In this document: piece after piece, positions 36,291-46,587 of the stretch
How the letters are laid out: each line of letters begins with the position of its first letter
Position numbering within the stretch: the first letter of the stretch is position 1
Assembly: GCF_030268885.1 (NCBI RefSeq)
Contig: NZ_BSSA01000002.1
Location: forward strand, 248,001-312,000
Direction of reading: 5' to 3'
From: Kitasatospora phosalacinea
Lineage (GTDB): Bacteria; Actinomycetota; Actinomycetes; Streptomycetales; Streptomycetaceae
DNA: 64,000 bases
Notes under the pieces: generated by a model
Database searches by the model: none
What the model was told of the DNA's origin: nothing
What the model saw: only the letters and a program-made list of their open reading frames with translations
Position numbers and translations under genes: made by a program

Positions 36291-36315
36291 CCGACCGCCG
36301 CGCCCCGGACGCACC

Positions 36316-36350
36316 GGAGCCCGCCCGCCGTGGTCCGGCGGGCGGGCTCC
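36316..36350 (+). terminator. Terminator after the GT87 gene
   Basis: A perfect 15-bp stem (GGAGCCCGCCCGCCG with CGGCGGGCGGGCTCC) and 5-base loop lie between two convergent genes and can serve both. Confidence 0.8.
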
Positions 36351-36377
36351 TGCGTCGTGCGGGCTCCTGCGTCGTGC
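36344..36377. repeat. 17-bp tandem duplication
   Basis: GGGCTCCTGCGTCGTGC occurs twice head to tail (36344-36360 and 36361-36377), starting inside the terminator arm. It looks like a recent slippage. Confidence 0.7.
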
Positions 36378-36389
36378 GGGCTTGGGCCC

Positions 36390-37421
36390 CTACTGCTCGA
36401 CCACCCGGTCGAAGTGGGTGGTGGTGTGGCGGACGGTCAGCGCCAGTTCGTCGCCGATCGCGGGCGGCTTGAGCTCGCCGGGCAGGAACAGGATCGACAC
36501 CTGCATGTGCGGCGGCTCGGCGAACCACAGCTGCTTGCCCTGCCAGGAGTACGGCGAGAGCGTCCGGTTGACGGTGGCCAGGCCGGCCCGGGCCAGCCCC
36601 TTGGCCCGCGGCAGCACCCCGTGCACGTACTTGGGCGCCTCCAGGCCGACGCCGTGCGCGGTGCCGCCGCCGACCACCAGCAGGTGGCCCTCGGAGGGGG
36701 CCTTGTGCTGCCGGTAGCCGTAGCGCTCGCCGCGGGCGACCGGGGTGACGTCCAGGACGGCGGCCCGGGAGGACAGCGCCTCCACCTCGCCCAGCCACAG
36801 CCGGGTGCCGATCCGGGAGCGGAACGCGGTGTCGGGGTGCCGCTCGGCCAGCCGCAGGCCGTCCTTGGCGGACAGGTGGCTGAGGTAGACGGTGCCGGTG
36901 GGCAGCCCGGCCTCGGCGAGCGCCCGGACCAGCCGGTCCACCTCGTCCACCGGGTCGGAGCCGTCCGGCCGGTCCAGCGGCAGGTGCAGGGCGAAGCCCT
37001 CCACGGTCAGGTGGCGCACCGGCAGCCGGGACAGCTCGCCGACCGCGACGCCGTGCCGCCGCATCGAGGTCATGCACTCGACCACGACCCGCGTCCCGGC
37101 GGGCAGCGCGGCCAGCGCCTCGGCGTGCGCGACGGTGCGCACCACCCGGCCGGCGGGCAGGTCGACCTCGGGCTCGCCGGGCCGGTAGGGGGTGAGCACC
37201 AGCAGGTCGCCGGGGAAGGCGTCGGCCACCGCGGCCGCCTCGTCCGCGCTGCCGACCGCCAGCATCGGGACGCCCAGCCGGGCCGCCTCGGCGGCCAGCC
37301 GGACGTTGCCGAAGCCGTAGCCGTTGCCCTTGGCGACCGGGACCAGCCCGGCGAACTCGGCCAGCAGCCCGCGCTGGTGCGCCCGCCAGCGGCCGGTGTC
37401 CACGTACATCGTCAAGGTCAT
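36390..37421 (-). CDS. Alanine racemase-like PLP enzyme
   Basis: The 343-residue protein has the PLP lysine motif [12 protein letters not shown] (K near 30), a TIM-barrel-like N-terminal half and an all-beta C-terminal half with [12 protein letters not shown]. This resembles alanine racemase and related fold-type III enzymes, but it is shorter and its C-terminal motifs differ from DadX/Alr. Its stable pairing with femX (31 bases apart, same strand) suggests a role in peptidoglycan amino acid supply. Substrate is uncertain. Confidence 0.78.
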   Translation of the reverse strand: MTLTMYVDTGRWRAHQRGLLAEFAGLVPVAKGNGYGFGNVRLAAEAARLGVPMLAVGSADEAAAVADAFPGDLLVLTPYRPGEPEVDLPAGRVVRTVAHAEALAALPAGTRVVVECMTSMRRHGVAVGELSRLPVRHLTVEGFALHLPLDRPDGSDPVDEVDRLVRALAEAGLPTGTVYLSHLSAKDGLRLAERHPDTAFRSRIGTRLWLGEVEALSSRAAVLDVTPVARGERYGYRQHKAPSEGHLLVVGGGTAHGVGLEAPKYVHGVLPRAKGLARAGLATVNRTLSPYSWQGKQLWFAEPPHMQVSILFLPGELKPPAIGDELALTVRHTTTHFDRVVEQ

Positions 37422-37452
37422 GGCGTTCTCCCCGTGGTGTTCTTCAGGTGGC

Positions 37453-38571
37453 TCAACGACGCGACATGTAGAGGTCGAGCGCCTTGTGCAGCAGCTTGTT
37501 CAGCGGGTAGTCCCACTCGCCGAGGTACTCCGCGGCCTGGCCGCCGGTGCCGACCTTGAACTGGATCAGACCGAACAGGTGGTCGTCCTCGTCCAGGGTG
37601 TCGCTGATCCCGCGCAGGTCGTAGACGCTCGCGCCGAGCGCGTAGGAGTCCCGGATCATCCGCCACTGGATCGCGTTGGACGGCTTGACCTCGCGCTTGT
37701 GGTTGGCGGAGGCGCCGTAGGAGTACCAGACGTGCTCGCCGACCACCAGCATCGTGGTGGCGGCCAGCGGCTCGCCCTCGTGGTAGGCGACGTAGAGCCG
37801 CATCCGGTTCGGGTCCTCGGCGGTGAGGGCCTGCCACATCCGCTGGAAGTAGGAGAGCGGCCGGGGCGTGAAGTGGTCGCGCTCGGCGGTGACCACGTAC
37901 AGCTTGTGGAAGACCGCGAGGTCCTCGTAGCGGCCCTGGACCACCTCGACGCCACTCTTCTCGGCCTTCTTGATGTTGCGCCGCCACAGCTGGTTGAAGC
38001 CGCGCTGCACGTCGTCCAGCGAGCGGCCGCCCAGCGGCACCTGGAACACGTACCGGGGCTGGACGTCGCCGAAGCCCGCGCCGCCGTCCTCGCCCTGCAG
38101 CCAGCCGGACCGGCGCAGCCGCTCGGCGGTCTCCAGGGCGCGCGGCTCGGCGAAGTCCGGGTCGACGTCGCGCAGCCGCTTGGCCTGCTTGCCCGCGATG
38201 GCGTCCTTGATGGTGCTGGCCTCCCAGCGGCGGACCACCACCGGCGGGCCCATCTTCACCGAGAACGCGCCCTGCGACTTCAGGTGCGCCAGCATCGGCT
38301 TGAGCCAGCGGTCGAGGTCCTGGTCGAACCAGTCGATCACCGGGCCCTCCGGCAGGTACGCCAGGTACCGCTTCACCTTCGGCAGCTGGCGGTAGAGGAC
38401 CAGTCCGGCGCCGACGATCGCGCCGGAGGCGTCGAACCAGCCCAGGCTCTCCGCGCGCCACTCCGCCTTCACGTCCGCCCAGGAGGGCACCTGCATGTGG
38501 CTGGCCGAGGGCCGGCTCTCGATGAAAGCCAGGTGCTCCTCGCGCGTGATCGTCCGCAGTCGCAGGCTCAT
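37453..38571 (-). CDS. femX: FemX-like peptidyl transferase of peptidoglycan bridge synthesis
   Basis: The 372-residue protein has the two-GNAT Fem fold with [37 protein letters not shown] and [20 protein letters not shown]. Fem proteins use aminoacyl-tRNA to add bridge residues to lipid II; in Streptomyces FemX adds the single glycine on LL-diaminopimelate. It begins at ATG 38571 and precedes the racemase-like gene in the same unit. Assignment of the family is firm and of glycine as substrate is by analogy. Confidence 0.9.
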   Translation of the reverse strand: MSLRLRTITREEHLAFIESRPSASHMQVPSWADVKAEWRAESLGWFDASGAIVGAGLVLYRQLPKVKRYLAYLPEGPVIDWFDQDLDRWLKPMLAHLKSQGAFSVKMGPPVVVRRWEASTIKDAIAGKQAKRLRDVDPDFAEPRALETAERLRRSGWLQGEDGGAGFGDVQPRYVFQVPLGGRSLDDVQRGFNQLWRRNIKKAEKSGVEVVQGRYEDLAVFHKLYVVTAERDHFTPRPLSYFQRMWQALTAEDPNRMRLYVAYHEGEPLAATTMLVVGEHVWYSYGASANHKREVKPSNAIQWRMIRDSYALGASVYDLRGISDTLDEDDHLFGLIQFKVGTGGQAAEYLGEWDYPLNKLLHKALDLYMSRR

Positions 38572-38757
38572 GCCGCGTGCTCCTCCTCGTCGGATCTACC
38601 CATGGTGACCCTATCGCCCGAATGGTCCGATTCGACCGGGAACCGACCCGACATGATGATGCCCCCCCGCACGCACCCGCTGGTACAGGTACTACGCCGG
38701 GAGGGCATCGGAGGTTGCGCGGCGGGCCGCAGGTTCACCCCCCGCCGCGCCCGGGGG

Positions 38758-39078
38758 TCACCACACGCCCCCGAACAGGCCGCCGTGCGCGACCCCGAGG
38801 AAGAGGCCGAACGCGGCGGCGCCGGTGCCGATGACGACCGCGAAGCGCTCGGCGGTGGTCACCGAGACGAACAGTCCGGTCAGGCCGGTGATCACGCCGA
38901 TCAGGCCGGTCCACGAGGTCAGGATGTGCAGGTTGTGGAAGAACGAGGTGACGAAGGCGATCGCGCCGAGCAGCACGGTCACGCCGACCAGCGCGTTCTC
39001 CCGGGGGTGCGGGTGCCCGTCGGTGTTGAGGGTGAACTGCGGCCGGTGGTGCTGCGGCCTGGGTGCGGCCTGTGCCAT
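38758..39078 (-). CDS. Small membrane protein, unknown function
   Basis: The protein has 106 residues starting [20 protein letters not shown], with three hydrophobic segments (about 32-48, 55-72 and 82-100). The helix pattern includes [23 protein letters not shown] 39078 has GGAGG upstream. It lies between femX and rpsF, divergent from rpsF. No function can be given. Confidence 0.75.
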   Translation of the reverse strand: MAQAAPRPQHHRPQFTLNTDGHPHPRENALVGVTVLLGAIAFVTSFFHNLHILTSWTGLIGVITGLTGLFVSVTTAERFAVVIGTGAAAFGLFLGVAHGGLFGGVW

Positions 39079-39166
39079 GGGGGCCCACCTCCTGGGGGAG
39101 GGAACGTTCGTTCTGTCCAGGTTGCGACCGATGTGACCGAGATGACAACCCGAGCGGGCAACTGTT

Positions 39167-39196
39167 TTGTCCGCCGGTCGGCTCACCCGGTAGGCT
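39167..39196 (+). promoter_or_regulatory. rpsF operon promoter
   Basis: TTGTCC (39167-39172) and TAGGCT (39191-39196) are spaced by 18 bases, giving a start near 39203 and a leader of about 115 bases before rpsF. Confidence 0.55.
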
Positions 39197-39268
39197 GGCC
39201 CCTCTGCACTGGTGTAGGGGCGTGCCCGCATGCCCGCAACCACCGGTGCCGACGCGCACAACCCTCCT

Positions 39269-39287
39269 GCCACGGAAACGCCGTGGC
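39269..39287 (+). promoter_or_regulatory. Leader hairpin ahead of rpsF
   Basis: GCCACGG and CCGTGGC form a perfect 7-bp stem with a 5-base loop (AAACG) 28 bases before the ATG. S6:S18 is known to bind rpsF leaders in other bacteria; whether this is such a site cannot be decided by eye. Confidence 0.4.
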
Positions 39288-39315
39288 CGTTGAGTCCAAA
39301 GGAGGTGGGTTACAC

Positions 39316-39606
39316 ATGCGTCACTACGAGGTGATGGTCATCCTCGACCCCTCGGTCGAGGAGCGCGCTGTCTCCCCCCTGATCGAGAGCTTCCTCAACG
39401 TCGTCCGCACCAGCGGCGGCAAGGTTGAGAAGGTCGACACCTGGGGCCGTCGTCGCCTGGCGTACGAGATCAACAAGCAGTCCGAGGGCATCTACTCGGT
39501 CATCGACCTCAAGGCCACGCCCGAGGTCGTCAAGGAGCTCGACCGCCAGTTCAGCCTGAGCGAGTCGGTTCTGCGGACCAAGGTCCTGCGCCCGGACACC
39601 CACTGA
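39316..39606 (+). CDS. rpsF: 30S ribosomal protein S6
   Basis: The 96-residue protein begins [20 protein letters not shown] and has the S6 fold with [23 protein letters not shown] 39316 is preceded by AAAGGAGGTG. It heads the rpsF-ssb-rpsR-rplI operon, the standard actinobacterial order. Confidence 0.98.
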   Translation: MRHYEVMVILDPSVEERAVSPLIESFLNVVRTSGGKVEKVDTWGRRRLAYEINKQSEGIYSVIDLKATPEVVKELDRQFSLSESVLRTKVLRPDTH

Positions 39607-39646
39607 GCCCACTCCCGGCGTCCGCGCCGGAGGGTTCACGTCCGGT

Positions 39647-39660
39647 GTTCCACGTGGAAC
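39647..39660. promoter_or_regulatory. parS: parS-type site between rpsF and ssb
   Basis: GTTCCACGTGGAAC is the core of a 22-bp perfect palindrome (39643-39664), identical over 22 bases to the one at 16818-16839. Confidence 0.82.
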
Positions 39661-39707
39661 ACCGCTGACGAGCACCGCAGAACTTCTTTCCGAGAGGTCA
39701 TCACCAC

Positions 39708-40295
39708 ATGGCAGGCGAGACCGTCATCACCCTCGTCGGCAACCTCGTCGACGACCCCGAGCTGCGCTTCACCCCGTCGGGTGCCGCGGTGGCCAAGTTC
39801 CGTATCGCGTCCACCCCGCGCACCTTCGACCGCCAGACCAACGAGTGGAAGGACGGCGAGAGCCTCTTCCTCACGTGCAACGTCTGGCGCCAGCCGGCGG
39901 AGAACGTGGCCGAGTCGCTGCAGCGCGGCATGCGCGTGATCGTGCAGGGCCGACTGCGCCAGCGGTCTTACGAGACCAAGGAGGGCGAGAAGCGGACGGT
40001 CTTCGAGGTCGAGGTCGATGAGGTCGGCCCGAGCCTGCGCTCGGCGACCGCCAAGGTCACCCGCGCCAACCGGACCGGCGGTCCGGGCGGTGGCGGCGGC
40101 TTCGGCGGCGGCCAGCAGGGTGGCGGCGGCTTCGGCGGCGGCAACCAGGGCGGCGGCGGCTGGGGTGGAAACTCCGGCGGCGGCAACCAGGGTCCGTCCG
40201 ACGACCCGTGGGCGTCCAGCGCCCCCTCGTCCAACCAGGGCGGCGGCTGGGGTGGAAACTCCGGCGGCGGCTACTCGGAAGAGCCCCCGTTCTAA
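39708..40295 (+). CDS. ssb: Single-stranded DNA-binding protein
   Basis: SSB protects single strands during replication. In 195 residues it has the OB-fold (about 1-110, [20 protein letters not shown] and [20 protein letters not shown]), then a Gly/Gln-rich linker made of repeated [16 protein letters not shown] units, and the acidic C-terminal tip SEEPPF that recruits partner proteins. It follows rpsF by about 100 bases with a parS site in the gap. Confidence 0.97.
   Translation: MAGETVITLVGNLVDDPELRFTPSGAAVAKFRIASTPRTFDRQTNEWKDGESLFLTCNVWRQPAENVAESLQRGMRVIVQGRLRQRSYETKEGEKRTVFEVEVDEVGPSLRSATAKVTRANRTGGPGGGGGFGGGQQGGGGFGGGNQGGGGWGGNSGGGNQGPSDDPWASSAPSSNQGGGWGGNSGGGYSEEPPF
40154..40271 (+). 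repeat. 31-bp direct repeat in the ssb linker
   Basis: The identical 31-base sequence occurs at 40154-40184 and 40241-40271 (starting CGGCGGCTGGGGTGG). Identity extends to silent positions, so it is a recent duplication or conversion within the linker. Confidence 0.7.
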
Positions 40296-40362
40296 GCGGT
40301 GCACGGCCGGGCCCCCGCGGGCCCGCCGATGCTGACAGATCTCGTACCTAACGGAGCACACA

Positions 40363-40599
40363 ATGGCGAAGCCGCCTGCTCGCAAGCCGAAGAAGAAGGT
40401 TTGCGTCTTCTGCAAGGACAAGGCCACGTACGTGGACTACAAGGACACGAACCTGCTGCGGAAGTTCATCTCCGACCGCGGCAAGATCCGTGCCCGCCGG
40501 GTCACCGGCAACTGCACCCAGCACCAGCGTGACGTCGCCACGGCCGTGAAGAACAGCCGTGAGATGGCGCTGCTGCCCTACACCTCCACCACGCGCTAA
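40363..40599 (+). CDS. rpsR: 30S ribosomal protein S18, zinc-binding form
   Basis: The 78-residue protein has C14-x2-C17 (VCVFCKDK) and C51-x2-H54 (NCTQHQ), the zinc-ligand (C+) form of S18. A C- paralogue under Zur control may exist elsewhere in the genome. It lies 67 bases after ssb; rplI follows after 17 bases. Confidence 0.97.
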   Translation: MAKPPARKPKKKVCVFCKDKATYVDYKDTNLLRKFISDRGKIRARRVTGNCTQHQRDVATAVKNSREMALLPYTSTTR

Positions 40600-40616
40600 G
40601 AGAGGGTGACCGAAGA

Positions 40617-41063
40617 ATGAAGATCATCCTCACTCACGAGGTTCCCGGCCTCGGCAGCGCCGGTGAGGTCGTCGAGGTCAAGGACGGCTACGCCCGCAAC
40701 TTCCTGGTCCCGCGCGGCTTCGCCATCCGCTGGACCAAGGGCGGTCAGAAGGACGTCGACGCCATCCGTCGCGCCCGGAAGATCCACGCCATCCAGACCC
40801 TGGAGGCGGCCAACGAGGTCAAGGCCAAGCTGGAGGGTCTCCAGGTCAAGCTGGCCGTCCGCTCCGGCGAGGCCGGCCGCCTGTTCGGCTCGGTGACCCA
40901 GGCCGACGTCGTGGAGGCCATCAAGGCCGCCAGCGGCCCGGCCGTGGACAAGCGCGCCGTCGCGATCGCCTCGCCGATCAAGACCGTGGGCAGCCACAAG
41001 GTCTCGGTCAAGCTGCACGCCGACGTCCAGGCCAACCTCGACGTCAACGTCGTCGCCGCCTGA
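40617..41063 (+). CDS. rplI: 50S ribosomal protein L9
   Basis: The 148-residue protein has the N-terminal motif [20 protein letters not shown] and [16 protein letters not shown], then the long connecting helix and the C-terminal domain ([13 protein letters not shown]). It ends the operon before a strong terminator. Confidence 0.97.
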   Translation: MKIILTHEVPGLGSAGEVVEVKDGYARNFLVPRGFAIRWTKGGQKDVDAIRRARKIHAIQTLEAANEVKAKLEGLQVKLAVRSGEAGRLFGSVTQADVVEAIKAASGPAVDKRAVAIASPIKTVGSHKVSVKLHADVQANLDVNVVAA

Positions 41064-41081
41064 GCGCAGCAGTAACGCAGT

Positions 41082-41121
41082 CCGGAGGGCCGGACCCCGT
41101 GCGCGGGGTCCGGCCCTCCGG
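41082..41121. terminator. Terminator after rplI
   Basis: A perfect 18-bp stem (CCGGAGGGCCGGACCCCG and its complement) with a TGCG tetraloop lies between convergent rplI and the MATE gene. Confidence 0.88.
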
Positions 41122-41135
41122 CCGTTCCCCGCGGT

Positions 41136-42473
41136 TCATGACCGGACGGCGCCGGTGACCATCCAGTGGCCGGTGCGCACCCGGCCGGCCAGGAACCCGG
41201 CCCGGGTCAGCATGAACAGGTTCATCGCCCACCACAGCCCGGCCAGCCCCAGGCCCAGCGCGGGCACCGCCAGCGCCGCCGGGACGAAGACCAGCAGGGT
41301 GGCCAGCATCGCCCAGGCCAGGTAGCGGCCGTCGCCCGCGCCCATCAGCACGCCGTCCAGCACGAACACCAGCCCGCCCACCGGCTGGGTCAGCGCGGCC
41401 AGCAGCAGCGCCGCGGACAGCTGGTGCTGCACGGCCGGGTCGGAGCTGAACAGCGGGACGTACAGCGGTCGGCCCAGCACCATCAGCAGCCCGAACAGCA
41501 CGCCCGCGCCCAGGCCCCACTCGACCATCCGCCGGGTGGCCGCCCGGGTGCCCGGCAGGTCGCCCGCGCCCAGGTAGCGGCCGATGATGGCCTGCCCGGC
41601 GATCGCCACCGCGTCCAGCGCGAAGGCGACGAAGGACCAGACGGTCATGGTGATCTGGTGGGCCGCCACCTCGGCGTCGCCCAGGTGGGCGGCCACCGCG
41701 GTGGCCAGCAGCAGCACCGCGCGCAGGCTCAGGGTGCGCACCAGCAGCGGGCCGCCGGCCCGGGCCGAGGCGCGGATGCCGGGGGCGTCCGGCCGCAGGG
41801 TCGCGCCCTCCCGGCGGGCGCCGCGGACCACCACCGCGACGTACACCGCGGCCATCGCGTTCTGGGCGATCACGGTGCCCCAGGCGGAGCCCGCCACGCC
41901 CAGGCCCGCGCCGTACACCAGGCCCAGGTTGAGCAGCAGGTTGGCGGTGAAGCCGCCGACCGCCACCAGCAGCGGGGTGCGGGTGTCCTGGAAGCCGCGC
42001 AGCACGCCGGTGGCGGCCAGCACCAGCAGCATCGCGGGGACGCCGAGCGCGCTGATCCGCAGGTAGGTGACGGCGTGCGGGGCGGCGGTGGCGGAGGCAC
42101 CGAGCAGCCGGGCGGCCTGCGGGGCCAGCAGCAGGGTCAGCGCCACCACGCCGACCGAGAGCAGCAGCGCCAGCCAGATCCCGTCGACGCCCTGCTGCAC
42201 GGCCGCCCGCCGGTCGCCCGCCCCGATCCGGCGGGCCACCGCGGCGGTGGTGGCGTACGCGAGGAAGGCGAACACGCCGACGACGGTGGTGAGCGCGGCG
42301 GAGGCGACGCCGAGGCCGGCGAGCTGGGCGGTGCCGAGGTGCCCGACGATCGCCGAGTCGGCCATCAGGAACAGCGGCTCGGCGACCAGGGCGCCGAAGG
42401 CCGGGACGGCCAGGGCGAGGATCTCCCGGTCGTGGCGGCGGCGCTCGGCGGCGGCGGGGGATCTGGCGGGCAT
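41136..42473 (-). CDS. MATE family efflux transporter (DinF-like)
   Basis: The 445-residue protein has 12 transmembrane segments and the MATE motif FLMADSAIVGHLGTAQLAGL. The two halves are related, with VAAHQITMTVWSFVAFALDA in the second. MATE proteins export cationic drugs or metabolites in exchange for protons or sodium. Substrate is unknown. The gene is convergent with rplI and divergent from dnaB. Confidence 0.88.
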   Translation of the reverse strand: MPARSPAAAERRRHDREILALAVPAFGALVAEPLFLMADSAIVGHLGTAQLAGLGVASAALTTVVGVFAFLAYATTAAVARRIGAGDRRAAVQQGVDGIWLALLLSVGVVALTLLLAPQAARLLGASATAAPHAVTYLRISALGVPAMLLVLAATGVLRGFQDTRTPLLVAVGGFTANLLLNLGLVYGAGLGVAGSAWGTVIAQNAMAAVYVAVVVRGARREGATLRPDAPGIRASARAGGPLLVRTLSLRAVLLLATAVAAHLGDAEVAAHQITMTVWSFVAFALDAVAIAGQAIIGRYLGAGDLPGTRAATRRMVEWGLGAGVLFGLLMVLGRPLYVPLFSSDPAVQHQLSAALLLAALTQPVGGLVFVLDGVLMGAGDGRYLAWAMLATLLVFVPAALAVPALGLGLAGLWWAMNLFMLTRAGFLAGRVRTGHWMVTGAVRS

Positions 42474-42486
42474 GGAGTCAGCCTAC

Positions 42487-42735
42487 TCATCCACAGGTAA
42501 TGGGTACAGAGGTATTTGGACTCTTACCCGGGCTGTGGACGGCGGATGTGTCGAACACCTCTTCGGCGCGGGCTCCGGCCGTGTGAAGAATTTCTCATGC
42601 ACAGGCTAAGTGGGGAGTAGTCGCAGGTCAGCGGGTTGACATCGGGCCGATAGGATGGTTATCCACAGGGTTGTGCACAGCTTTGGCGGGGTTCTCCACA
42701 GTCTCGGAGCGGTTATCCACACCCCCTGTGGATAA
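42487..42735. promoter_or_regulatory. DnaA-box cluster upstream of dnaB
   Basis: Three exact boxes of the TTATCCACA class occur: 42659-42667, 42713-42721 and the complement at 42727-42735. Weaker ones are TCATCCACA (42487), TGTGGACGG (42534), TTGTGCACA (42671) and TTCTCCACA (42692). They lie in the 442-base gap between the divergent MATE and dnaB genes, about 38 kb from oriC. No gene is visible in this gap. Confidence 0.75.
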
Positions 42736-42915
42736 CATCACCCGGCGCGTCGGCCCCGCGTACCGTGGCGCGGGCCGGACCGGCGGCCCTTCAGGGGCGA
42801 CCCGCGCGGGGCGGGTGCTGTCGGCTCGGTACCGTAAGAAGGACAGGCGCCGCAGACGGTACGTCACCGGCCCGGCCCGTACCAACTTCGCACGCTCGCT
42901 GATCGGGGAACACGC

Positions 42916-44541
<1,626 letters not shown>

Positions 44542-44572
44542 CGTCAGCGGGTGTGGCGTCGGACCGCTTCCA

Positions 44573-44613
44573 CGGGGCGGGCGGAGGGAGGTGAACCCTC
44601 GGCCCGCCGCCCC
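44573..44613 (+). terminator. Imperfect terminator after dnaB
   Basis: A GC-rich stem (CGGGGCGGGCGGAGGG against CCCTCGGCCCGCCGCCCCG with internal bulges) with an AGGTGAA loop follows dnaB by about 30 bases. Pairing is imperfect. Confidence 0.4.
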
Positions 44614-44704
44614 GGGCCAGAGGCGGCTGCCCTGGACGGTCGAGCTACGCCCGCAGGGCCCGGTGGCGGGTCGTCGGCAGGGCGGACGCGGCCGTCGGTG
44701 CCGG

Positions 44705-45919
44705 TCAGAACCAGTGCAGGCAGTGCGGTTCGCGGTCGGAGCGGAACAGGGCGTCGGCGCGGGCGGGGACGTCGGCGTGGTGGGGGTGCAGGTGGCCGGC
44801 GCGGACCAGGGTGCTGGGGGTGGTGCCGCCGAGCAGGATCGAGCCGAGGTCGCTGACGTCGAGGGAGAGGTCGGGCGCGAGGTCGGTGGGGGTGCACTCG
44901 GCCCTGCCGTCGCGGACGGTCAGCAGGTGGCGGTGGTGCTCGCCGAGGAACGGGTCGTCGACGTCGAGGACGAGCGTGCCGTCGGTGCTCCAGCCGCGGG
45001 CGGTGAGCGCGCCCGGGACGTCCAGCACCCGGGCCCAGAGCCAGTCGGTGTGCTTGCCGGGCTGGGCGGCGTTGTAGTCGGCGAGCTGCCAGGGCAGCGG
45101 GCTGTCCGGCGGGACGTGCCGGAACACCACCTCCTTGACCAGGTCGTGGCCGAGCAGGTAGCGGACCAGGGCGGTGTACCCGGCGTCGGTGACGGCGACC
45201 GTCTCGTCGACGACCAGGCTGCGCTCGTCCGCGACGGAGTAGCTGGCGTACCCGTCGGGCTCGCCGTCGGCGTCCCGGTGCAGGGCGACGTAGCGGGGCT
45301 TGGGGGCGACCGGGGGCTGGCCGGCGCCGCGGGCCCACCAGCGGTGGGGGCGGGAGACCGAGCCGGGGCGGGTGCGCCGGTAGCGGTCGTAGACCTGCTC
45401 CAGCAGTTCCACCGCCTTGTCGCGGTGCAGCAGTTCGACCGTCCCGGCGGGCTCGGCCCCGGCGCGCGGCGGGGTGAGGGCGGCCTTGTGCCGGGGGACG
45501 GTCAGCGCCCGGGTGTAGGTGGCGGGGCCGTAGCCGAAGCGCCGGTAGATCACCGACTCGGAGGCGAGCAGGACGGACAGCACCTCGCCGCGGGCCCGCA
45601 GGTCGGCGAGTTGGCGGCGCATCATCGCGGTGAGCACGCCCTGCCGCCGGTGCGAGGGCAGCACGCCGACGGCCGTCACCCCGGAGACCGGGACGATCCG
45701 CCCGCCGGGGAGGGTCAGTTCGAAGGTGTACGCCCCGGCGGTGCCGATCGGCCGGCCGTCCGCGTCGCGGGCGAGCAGGCCGCGCTCCGGTTCGAAGGCC
45801 GACCACCAGACGCCGCCGCCGTCCTCGCCGGGCGGGTCGACGAACAGGCCGAACGCGGCGTGCATGGTCTCGACGAAGAGTTCGTGGTCCTGCTCGGTGG
45901 TGGGCCGGATGTCGATCAA
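44705..45919 (-). CDS. Eis-family N-acetyltransferase
   Basis: The 404-residue protein matches Eis-type acetyltransferases: an N-terminal GNAT domain (VTAVGVLPSHRRQGVLTAMM), a second GNAT-like domain and a C-terminal sterol-carrier-like fold. The C-terminal carboxylate used for catalysis in Eis is supplied by the final residues EPHCLHWF. The start appears to be TTG at 45919 (LIDIRPTTEQDHELFVE), with GGAAGG upstream; no earlier codon gives a family-like N-terminus. In mycobacteria Eis modifies aminoglycosides; no substrate is known here. Confidence 0.82.
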   Translation of the reverse strand: MIDIRPTTEQDHELFVETMHAAFGLFVDPPGEDGGGVWWSAFEPERGLLARDADGRPIGTAGAYTFELTLPGGRIVPVSGVTAVGVLPSHRRQGVLTAMMRRQLADLRARGEVLSVLLASESVIYRRFGYGPATYTRALTVPRHKAALTPPRAGAEPAGTVELLHRDKAVELLEQVYDRYRRTRPGSVSRPHRWWARGAGQPPVAPKPRYVALHRDADGEPDGYASYSVADERSLVVDETVAVTDAGYTALVRYLLGHDLVKEVVFRHVPPDSPLPWQLADYNAAQPGKHTDWLWARVLDVPGALTARGWSTDGTLVLDVDDPFLGEHHRHLLTVRDGRAECTPTDLAPDLSLDVSDLGSILLGGTTPSTLVRAGHLHPHHADVPARADALFRSDREPHCLHWF

Positions 45920-46021
45920 CTGCCGCTGCCTTCCCGGGGTCGCCGTCGCTGCTGCGGATCAGTGCAGCCGTCTGGAGCGTGCACGGTCAAGTGGTTAAAC
46001 GGGGCCGCCCCGAGGGTGGGG

Positions 46022-46027
46022 TAGGGT
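46022..46027 (+). promoter_or_regulatory. -10 element for leaderless HD gene
   Basis: TAGGGT ends 8 bases before the ATG of the HD protein gene, with no ribosome site between. Confidence 0.45.
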
Positions 46028-46035
46028 CGCCCGCC

Positions 46036-46587
46036 ATGGACGAGGACCTGGAGCTGTGCCCGCTGCCGGACGAAGTGCTGGTGCTGCTGGGCGAGTTGGC
46101 GGCGCCGCCGCGGCTGGTGGCGCACCTGCGGCTGGTGCACGACGTGGCCCGGCAGCTGGCCGACTGGGTCGCGGAGCGCTGCCCGGAGCTGGGCCTCGAC
46201 CGGGACGCGGTGCTGTTCGGCGCAGCCACCCACGACATCGGGAAGACGGTGCACCGGGGCGAGCTGTCCGGCCCGGGCTCGGCGCACGAACCGGCCGGAC
46301 GCGACCTGCTGCTCGCCGCTGGCGTGCCGCCCCGGCTGGCCCGGTTCGCGGCCGGGCACGCCGACTGGGGCCCGGCCGCCACCGCCGAGGACCTGCTGGT
46401 CAGCCTGGCCGACAAGGTGTGGAAGGACCGGCGGGTGCCGGAGCTGGAGGACCTGCTGGTCGACGCCCTGGCCCGGGCGGGCGGCGGCGAGCGCTGGTCG
46501 TGGTTCCTCGCCCTGGACGAACTGCTGTCCGCCGTCGGCGAGTCGGCGGCGGCGCGCCTGGCGTACCAGGCGCGCCACCCGCTCTAG
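46036..46587 (+). CDS. HD domain-containing phosphohydrolase-like protein
   Basis: The 183-residue protein has the HD metal motif in LFGAATHDIGKTVHRGEL, with upstream histidines LRLVHDVARQL and downstream AGHADWGPAA. HD proteins are often nucleotide or phosphate ester hydrolases. Its TAG stop overlaps the TAG of manA on the other strand in the shared CTAG. Confidence 0.82.
   Translation: MDEDLELCPLPDEVLVLLGELAAPPRLVAHLRLVHDVARQLADWVAERCPELGLDRDAVLFGAATHDIGKTVHRGELSGPGSAHEPAGRDLLLAAGVPPRLARFAAGHADWGPAATAEDLLVSLADKVWKDRRVPELEDLLVDALARAGGGERWSWFLALDELLSAVGESAAARLAYQARHPL

Noticed and set aside
42636..42656. TTGACA followed by TAGGAT upstream of dnaB as a promoter
   Set aside because: The spacer is only 9 bases, too short for a sigma-70-type promoter; the two elements may belong to different promoters, so no call was made.
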